Positions 50,219 through 55,516 of a stretch of 55,516 nt of DNA are shown piece after piece. The DNA comes from Phenylobacterium sp. GTDB lineage: Bacteria; Pseudomonadota; Alphaproteobacteria; Caulobacterales; Caulobacteraceae. The DNA lies in the NCBI RefSeq assembly GCF_025351295.1, contig NZ_JANXWD010000156.1:1-55516 (forward strand), given 5' to 3'. A model generated the notes under the pieces. It was not told the DNA's origin. It searched no databases and saw nothing but the letters and a program-made list of their open reading frames with translations. The stretch's first letter is position 1, and each line of letters opens with the position of its first letter. The position numbers and the translations under genes were made by a program.

Positions 50219-51190
50219 ATGTCGCGCGAGCTGCCGCCGGCGCTCCGCGCCGCCATCGACCGCGAGCTCGCCGGCGTCTCGCGCCGCGACCTGGCCCAAC
50301 GCACGGCGGCCACCACCGCCACCTATCGCGGCGGCGGCGCCTCGGCGACGGCGATCCAGGGCCGCGACGACGCCCTGGCCTATGCGCTCGCCAGGTTGCC
50401 CGCCACCTACGCCGCCACCTGCGAGGTGTTCGCCGAGGCGCAGCGGATGGCCCCCGGCTTCGCGCCTGCGTCCCTGCTCGACGCCGGCAGCGGACCCGGC
50501 GGCGGCAGCTGGGCGGCGCTGGAGGCCTGGCCGTCGCTGCGCGACATCCGCTGGCTGGACGCCAGCCCGCCGTTCCTCGACCTGGCCCGGCGCCTGGCCA
50601 CCGGCAACCCGCTGGACCGTGCCGAGGCCCGCCGCGCCGACCTCACCGCCGGCGGCTTCCCGCCCGCCGACCTGGTCCTCGCCAGCTACGCCCTGGCCGA
50701 AATCCCACCGCCCAAGCAGCCGTTAGTGGCGGACGCGCTCTGGCAGGCGACGGCCGGCGTCCTGGCCCTGGTCGAGCCGGGCACGCCCGCCGGCTACAGG
50801 CGCCTGCTGGCCGCCCGCGACGCCCTGATCGCCGCCGGCGCGACGATCCTCGCTCCCTGCCCGCACCACGCCGCCTGCCCGCTGGTCGCCCCCGACTGGT
50901 GCCACTTCAGCGTCCGCCTGCCGCGCAGCCGCGACCACCGCCTGGCCAAGGGCGCCGAGGTCCCCTTCGAGGACGAGAAGTTCGCCTACCTGCTGGCCGC
51001 CCGGCCCCACATCGCCGCCGAGGCCCGCACGCCCCGCGTCGTGGCCCGCCCCCGGGTCGGCAAGCCCGGCATCGACCTCAAACTCTGCACCGCCGACGGC
51101 CTCGAGCAGCGCTTCGTCCCGCGCCGCGACAAGCCAGCCTATGCGGTCGCCCGCCGGCTGGACTGGGGCGACGTATACCCCACCGCCTAG
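50219..51190 (+). CDS. Rsm22-type ribosomal small-subunit methyltransferase
   Basis: A 323-aa SAM-dependent methyltransferase of the Rsm22 family, which acts in ribosome small-subunit assembly (mitochondrial homologue METTL17). The SAM site is SLLDAGSGPGGGSWAAL (about residues 89-105), with DLVLASYALAEIP (about 150-162). A cysteine cluster CPHHAACPLVAPDWC (about residues 219-233) plus a later LCTADG is the pattern that binds an iron-sulfur cluster in the mitochondrial protein. It starts 3 bp after acs, so the two may be one operon, perhaps by chance. Confidence 0.85.
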   Translation: MSRELPPALRAAIDRELAGVSRRDLAQRTAATTATYRGGGASATAIQGRDDALAYALARLPATYAATCEVFAEAQRMAPGFAPASLLDAGSGPGGGSWAALEAWPSLRDIRWLDASPPFLDLARRLATGNPLDRAEARRADLTAGGFPPADLVLASYALAEIPPPKQPLVADALWQATAGVLALVEPGTPAGYRRLLAARDALIAAGATILAPCPHHAACPLVAPDWCHFSVRLPRSRDHRLAKGAEVPFEDEKFAYLLAARPHIAAEARTPRVVARPRVGKPGIDLKLCTADGLEQRFVPRRDKPAYAVARRLDWGDVYPTA

Positions 51191-51206
51191 GATGATTTGG
51201 AGACTT

Positions 51207-52172
51207 CTATCCCCCAGACCCCATCTTGGTCGGGAAGGGCACGATGCGGTCGGCGTCTTCGGCCAGGCGCATGCGGCCGCGCTCCTCCACCAGCTTGATC
51301 TGGGCGGACAGGTAGGGGGCCATGAAGTCGATGAAGGCGCGCACCCGCGGCGTGTCCTTCAGCTCGCGCCGGGTGACGATCCACGAGCTGGCGCGGGCCT
51401 CTTCGATGCAGTCGGAACAGCGCACCATGTCGCGGTCGGTGTCGGCGATGGTGCAGGGTAACGCGCCGATCCCCAGGCCGGCCTTCACCGCATGCACCAG
51501 GCTGCCCATGCTGTTGGAGCGGGTGATCGGCGACTTGCCGCCCGAGTGACGCATCATCCAGGTGGCGGCCGGCATCTCGCCCATGTCGACGGTGACGTCG
51601 ATCAGGTCGTGGTCCTTCAGGTCGTCGTAGGACGCCGGCACCCCGCGCCGGGACGCGTAGTCGCGGCTGCAATAGAGCGCCATGTCATGGTCGCAGATCT
51701 TGCGCGCCACCAGGTCGGAGATCGCCAGGGTCTGGGCCGTGCGGATGGCCAGGTCGGCCTCGCCGTTCTCCAGGTCCAGCGAGCGGTCGGTGATCACCAG
51801 GTCGACCTGCACGTCGGGGTGCGCCTTGCGGAACTCCGGCAGGGCCGGGATCACCATGCTGTTGGCCACCAGCTCGTTGGTGGTGAGCCGCAGGCCCCCG
51901 GCCACGCCGCGCAGCTGGCCCGCCGCCTGGTTGGCGAAGCGGATGGCGGCGCGCTCGACAGCCTCGGCGTCGCCGATCATCGCGTCGCCGGACTCGGTCA
52001 GCCGGCTGCCGGTCTGGCCGCGTTCGAACAGCTTGAAGCCCAGGTCGTGCTCCAGGCTCTCGATCCGTCGCGCCACGGTGGTCTGGTTGACGCCCAGCGC
52101 CTTGGAGGCAGCCAGGGTCGAGCCGCCTCGCGCCACGGCCAGGAACGCCTTCAGGTCATTCCAATCGAACAT
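51207..52172 (-). CDS. LysR-type transcriptional regulator
   Basis: A 321-aa LysR regulator. The winged helix is FDWNDLKAFLAVARGGSTLA followed by KALGVNQTTVARRIESLEHDLG (about residues 2-45); the effector domain includes LVITDRSLDLENGEADLAIRTA (about 127-148) with the typical ExADLAIR element. The start MFDWNDLKAF at 52172 matches the family N-terminus, and the same frame open further upstream is non-coding. It is divergent from the M16 peptidase gene with a 243-bp gap, and a neighbour-regulating role is possible but not shown. Confidence 0.9.
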   Translation of the reverse strand: MFDWNDLKAFLAVARGGSTLAASKALGVNQTTVARRIESLEHDLGFKLFERGQTGSRLTESGDAMIGDAEAVERAAIRFANQAAGQLRGVAGGLRLTTNELVANSMVIPALPEFRKAHPDVQVDLVITDRSLDLENGEADLAIRTAQTLAISDLVARKICDHDMALYCSRDYASRRGVPASYDDLKDHDLIDVTVDMGEMPAATWMMRHSGGKSPITRSNSMGSLVHAVKAGLGIGALPCTIADTDRDMVRCSDCIEEARASSWIVTRRELKDTPRVRAFIDFMAPYLSAQIKLVEERGRMRLAEDADRIVPFPTKMGSGG

Positions 52173-52415
52173 AGTCTTATTCTGCGGTTGTGCAGACCGG
52201 TCCTGCAAGAGCGCTATTTGCTCAGCGGCCTGGCCGACCCGTATGCTTGCGGCCCCCAAGTGCAGCCGGAACAATCGCCCCTTCGTCTTGCATATAGGCT
52301 CGCCCCTTCGCACCCCAAGCCCCGTGCGGGAAACAGGCGGCCACATGAAAACTCGTAAGCTTTCCACGTCGCGGTTGGGTGCTAGGTTCTGGGCTCCAAC
52401 CGTCCGGGATGTTCC
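52173..52415. promoter_or_regulatory. 243-bp divergent intergenic region, LysR gene and M16 peptidase
   Basis: No gene in this gap. It separates two divergent starts and probably holds both promoters. I see no strong consensus -35/-10 pair and no clear LysR T-N11-A box that I would call, so promoter positions are not assigned. Confidence 0.35.
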
Positions 52416-55241
52416 ATGTTTCGCACCCTCCGCGCCGCCGGCCTCGCCGTTCTGCTCACGACCACGGCCCTGGCGCCGCTGGCGCTCGCCGCCCCGGCCG
52501 CAGCGGCCGAAGTCCCGCCGATCAAGTTCACCTCGCGGACCCTGCCGAACGGCTTGAAGGCCTACACCTCGCTCGACCGGGCGACGCCCAACGTGACCGT
52601 CCAGGTCTGGTACGGCGTGGGCTCCAAGGACGACCCGGAGGGCCGCTCCGGCTTCGCGCACCTGTTCGAACACCTGATGTTCAAGGCCACGCGCGACCTG
52701 CCGGCCGAGAGCTTCGACCGCATGACCGAGGACGTCGGCGGCGCCAACAACGCGTCGACCGCCGACGACTTCACCGACTACTACGACGTCGTGCCGGCCA
52801 ACCACCTGGAGCGGCTGATCTGGGCCGAGGCCAGCCGGCTGGGCACGCTGGTGGTCGACGAGGCCAACTTCAAGTCGGAGCGCGACGTGGTCAAGGAGGA
52901 GCTGCGCCAGCGGGTCCTGGCCTCGCCGTACGGCCGGCTTACGGCGCTGTACCTGCCGCAGGCCAGCTACACCACCCACCCCTACAAGCGCCCCGGCATC
53001 GGCTCGATCGAGGAACTGGATGCCGCGACCGTCGACGACGTGCGCGCCTTCCACGAGACCTACTATCGGCCCGACAACGCCGCCCTGATCGTGGTCGGCA
53101 ACTTTGACGAGGGGAAGCTGAACGCCTGGATCGACCGCTATTTCGGCCCGCTGAAGACCCCTACCAAGCCGCTGCCGCGGGTCACCGTCAAGGAGCCGCC
53201 GCGCACCACGCCCGGGGTGTTCGACGGCTACGGCCCCAACGTTCCGCTGCCGGCCGTGGTGGTGAGCTGGCAGGGCGCGGCGGCCTCCGACCCCGACGCC
53301 CCGGCGCTCAAGGTGCTGGACGCCATCCTGTCGGCCGGCAAGTCGTCGCGGCTCTACAACAGCCTGGTCTACAGGCAGCAGATCGCCGCGGAATCCTTCT
53401 CCAACGCCGACCTGCCGCACGACCAGGGCCTGGTCATGGTCGGCGCGATCATGGCCAGCGGCCACACGATCGCGCAGGGCGAGACCGCCCTGCTGGCCGA
53501 GGTGAAGCGGCTGCGCGACGCCCCGCCGACCCAGGCGGAACTCTCCGAGGCCAAGAACGAGCTGCTCACCGACGCCCTGCGCGAACGCGAGACCATCGAG
53601 GGCCGGGCCAGCGCGCTGGGCTATGCCCTGCGGGTCGACGGCGACCCGGCGGCGGTGAACACCACCCTGGCGAAGCTGCAGGCCGTGACCGGCGCCGACA
53701 TCCAGCGGGTGGCGAAGAAATATCTCGTCGACGACCGCCGCATGACCATCCGCTACCGCCCGGAGAGCGAGCGTCCGAAGGGCGATGCGCCGCCCGTCGT
53801 CCCGCAGCCGCCCAGGACCGTAGCCAGCTTCAACGGCGCGGTCTTCACCCTGGCCCCCGAGGCGGAGCGCCAGAAGCCGCCGCCCATCGCCGCGCCCGTG
53901 CAGCCGGTGCTGCCGAAGCCGGCGGAGAAGACCCTGGCCAACGGCCTGCGGGTCATCGTCGCCCGCTCGTCCGACCTGCCCCTGGTCACCGCCGACCTGA
54001 CGGTGAAGACGGGGGCCTGGGCCGATCCTGCCGGCCTGGCCGGCGCTGCCTCGATGATGGCCGACATGCTGAGCGAGGGCACCCTAACCCGCTCGGCCCA
54101 GCAGATCGCCAGCCAGACCGAGAGCCTGGGCGCCAACCTGTCGTCGGCCGGCGGCCTGGAGTCCTCGTCGGTGACGCTCAATGTCATGCCCGACAAGCTG
54201 AAGGCGGCGATGACGATCATGGCCGACGTGGCGATCCATCCGGCCTTTTCGCCTGAGGAGCTGGACCGCCAGCGCGAGCAGTCGCTGGACGGCCTGCGCG
54301 TCGCCTACCAGCAGCCGGGCCAGGTGGCGGGCTTTGCCGCCGCCCCGGTGGTCTATGGCGGCACGCCGTTCGGCCACGCGGTCCAAGGGACGCCGGACTC
54401 GCTGACCAAGCTCAAGCCCGCCGATCTGGCGAAGCTGCACCAGACCTGGTTCCGACCGGACAACGCCATCCTGGTGCTGACCGGCGACATCAGCGCCGAG
54501 CAGGGCTTCGCGATGGCCGAACAGGCGTTCGGGGCCTGGGCGAAGCCGGCCGCCGCCTTGCCGCCGTCGCCCACGATCACGCCCCAGGCCAAGGCCCGCG
54601 CCGTGGCCATCGACATCCCCGGCACCGGCCAGGCCTCGGTCAATGTGCTGAAGCCGGCCATCGCGCGGAACGACCCGGACTATTATCCCGGCGTGGTGGC
54701 CACGACGGTGCTGGGCGGCGGCTATTCCGCCCGCCTGAACCAGGAAATCCGCATCAAGCGCGGCCTGTCCTATGGCGCCTCGGCCCGGCTCTCGACCACC
54801 CGGACCACCGGCTCCTTCCGCGCCTCGGCGCAGACCAAGAACGAATCGGCCGTCCAGGTCCTGGACCTGATCACCGCCGAGATGGCGACACTGGCCGCCG
54901 AGCCGGCCGGCGCGGCCGAGCTGACGGCGCGCAAGTCCACCCTGGTGGGCGAATACGGCCGCGAACTGGCCACCTCCGGCGGCCTGGCCGATATCCTGGG
55001 CAACCTGGCGCTCTACGGCGTCCCCCTCGACGAGGTCGGCCGCTACACCGCCAAGGTCGAGGCCGTCGATGCGGGCCAGGTGCAAGCCTTCGCCCGGCGC
55101 ACCCTGGACCCGGCCCAGGCCAGCGTGGTGATCGCCGGCGACGCCAAGACCTTCACCGAGGCCCTGAAGGCCAAGTTGCCGAACCTGGAGGTGATCCCCA
55201 GCGACCAGCTGGACCTGGCGAGCCCGACCCTGAAGAAGTGA
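52416..55241 (+). CDS. M16-family zinc metallopeptidase (two-domain, secreted)
   Basis: A 941-aa periplasmic or outer-membrane M16 peptidase (pitrilysin/insulinase-type). Signal peptide residues 1-29 (MFRTLRAAGLAVLLTTTALA then APLALAAPAAAA). The N-terminal half has the inverted zinc motif FAHLFEHLMF (H-x2-E-H, about residues 75-84) and the distal Glu in DVVKEELRQRV (about 158-168). It is followed by GPLKTPTKPLPRV and the half-linker. The C-terminal half (about 490 onward, KTLANGLRVIVARSSDLP) has the same fold but lacks an HxxEH motif (SMMADMLSEGTL), so it is a non-catalytic half as usual in this family. LGGGYSARLNQEIRIKRGLSYGA (split around residue 770) is the typical substrate-contact region. 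Peptide or small-protein degradation in the periplasm is inferred. Confidence 0.93.
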   Translation: MFRTLRAAGLAVLLTTTALAPLALAAPAAAAEVPPIKFTSRTLPNGLKAYTSLDRATPNVTVQVWYGVGSKDDPEGRSGFAHLFEHLMFKATRDLPAESFDRMTEDVGGANNASTADDFTDYYDVVPANHLERLIWAEASRLGTLVVDEANFKSERDVVKEELRQRVLASPYGRLTALYLPQASYTTHPYKRPGIGSIEELDAATVDDVRAFHETYYRPDNAALIVVGNFDEGKLNAWIDRYFGPLKTPTKPLPRVTVKEPPRTTPGVFDGYGPNVPLPAVVVSWQGAAASDPDAPALKVLDAILSAGKSSRLYNSLVYRQQIAAESFSNADLPHDQGLVMVGAIMASGHTIAQGETALLAEVKRLRDAPPTQAELSEAKNELLTDALRERETIEGRASALGYALRVDGDPAAVNTTLAKLQAVTGADIQRVAKKYLVDDRRMTIRYRPESERPKGDAPPVVPQPPRTVASFNGAVFTLAPEAERQKPPPIAAPVQPVLPKPAEKTLANGLRVIVARSSDLPLVTADLTVKTGAWADPAGLAGAASMMADMLSEGTLTRSAQQIASQTESLGANLSSAGGLESSSVTLNVMPDKLKAAMTIMADVAIHPAFSPEELDRQREQSLDGLRVAYQQPGQVAGFAAAPVVYGGTPFGHAVQGTPDSLTKLKPADLAKLHQTWFRPDNAILVLTGDISAEQGFAMAEQAFGAWAKPAAALPPSPTITPQAKARAVAIDIPGTGQASVNVLKPAIARNDPDYYPGVVATTVLGGGYSARLNQEIRIKRGLSYGASARLSTTRTTGSFRASAQTKNESAVQVLDLITAEMATLAAEPAGAAELTARKSTLVGEYGRELATSGGLADILGNLALYGVPLDEVGRYTAKVEAVDAGQVQAFARRTLDPAQASVVIAGDAKTFTEALKAKLPNLEVIPSDQLDLASPTLKK

Positions 55242-55245
55242 GCTT

Positions 55246-55375
55246 TCCCTCCCTTGATGGGGAGGGACAGACCGCGAAGCGGTCAGGGTGGGGGAGTCGC
55301 GATCATTCCCGACGCCCAGCTCCGGCCCGCACTTCCCCACCCTGCTCGCCTTCGGCGAGCGGTCCCTCCCCATTA
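55246..55375. repeat. Large imperfect inverted repeat (about 130 bp)
   Basis: The left arm (55246-55296, TCCCTCCCTTGATGGGGAGG...) pairs with the right arm (about 55330-55375, ...GCGAGCGGTCCCTCCCCATT). Each arm also has an inner hairpin around GCGAAGC or GCTCGC. It begins 5 bp after the M16 stop and abuts the sequence before the partial transposase-like gene. Fourth copy of the family seen at 5647, 13135 and 31038. Confidence 0.7.
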
Positions 55376-55460
55376 ATACCAATCGCCGCTGACGCTGACT
55401 CAGGGGATTCCCTTGAGGGCCGAACAGTGATTCACGCTGGTTGTCCGAGAGGAGGGCGTG

Positions 55461-55516
55461 ATGGGCTCTGTGGTGGTGTTGCGGGAGGATTTCGACGCGG
55501 TGTCGGTTCGCCGGCT
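55461..55516 (+). CDS. 5' fragment of a probable IS630-type transposase gene (cut by window end)
   Basis: Only the first 18 codons are present, starting ATG at 55461 (MGSVVVLREDFDAVSVRR), with a strong GAGGAGGG ribosome site 5 bp upstream (55448-55455). The pattern resembles the N-terminus of IS630-family transposases, in which a VVLRED-type start precedes a helix-turn-helix. About 85 bp between the palindrome and the start (55376-55460) may hold the left inverted terminal repeat; the sequence ATTAATACC near 55371-55380 would suit a TA target. This cannot be proven without the downstream sequence. Confidence 0.5.
   Translation, partial: MGSVVVLREDFDAVSVRR

Overview
This is a high-GC (about 70% by eye) chromosomal window from an alphaproteobacterium. 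The style of the TonB-dependent receptors, the PEPxxW C-terminal sorting signal, the pattern of short palindromic intergenic repeats and the overall gene content suggest Caulobacterales (Caulobacteraceae, for example a Phenylobacterium- or Caulobacter-like organism). The genus cannot be fixed from the sequence alone. About fifty protein genes and two tRNA genes are densely packed; most intergenic space is filled by dispersed inverted repeats.

Layout. 0-4.1 kb: acyl-CoA dehydrogenase, OsmC-like protein, a glycine-zipper envelope protein, a lipoprotein and a conserved uncharacterised protein. 4.1-6.9 kb (minus strand): a DNA cytosine-5 methyltransferase, cysteine synthase and a Vsr mismatch endonuclease translationally overlapped with cysK. 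7.0-10.6 kb: a tight three-gene catabolic operon (N-acyl-D-amino-acid deacylase-type amidohydrolase, TauD-type dioxygenase, enoyl-CoA hydratase). 10.7-13.1 kb: BLUF photoreceptor and RecQ. 13.3-18.1 kb: TonB receptor and gyrB. 18.3-23.2 kb: a duplicated-domain secreted protein, alpha/beta hydrolase, membrane protein, recF and a phosphoesterase, so recF and gyrB are separated by three inserted genes. 23.4-28.3 kb: polA and a beta-helix/RTX type I-secretion substrate. 28.3-29.1 kb: a gene-poor stretch ending at tRNA-Ala(CGC), with a copy of the tRNA 3' end 0.45 kb away.

29.2-34.2 kb: YggT, a sirtuin deacylase, a lipoprotein, a LytS/LytTR-type two-component pair and a LysR regulator. 34.3-38.6 kb: a large TonB receptor and an atypical response regulator whose phospho-acceptor Asp is Glu. 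38.6-44.6 kb: tRNA-Thr(CGT), a glycosyltransferase, hemD and hemC, and divergently tsaD-gpsA-yciI-Rieske; the hemC/tsaD promoter gap has a perfect 16-bp palindrome. 44.6-47.8 kb: repeats, a creatininase-family gene broken by one in-frame amber codon, a three-repeat tail-collar protein with a PEP-CTERM-like tail, and a lipoprotein. 47.9-55.2 kb: an acetyl-CoA synthetase with a second, degenerate C-terminal domain, an Rsm22-type methyltransferase, a LysR regulator and a double M16 peptidase. The window ends in what looks like the left part of an IS630-type transposase gene.

No CRISPR array, no prophage block and no canonical defence island was seen. The most unusual items are the Acs with a tandem C-terminal domain, the Glu-receiver response regulator, the tail-collar/PEP-CTERM fusion, the double TonB_C/DUF2059-like protein, and the abundant families of palindromic repeats, one of which forms the N-terminus of Vsr.
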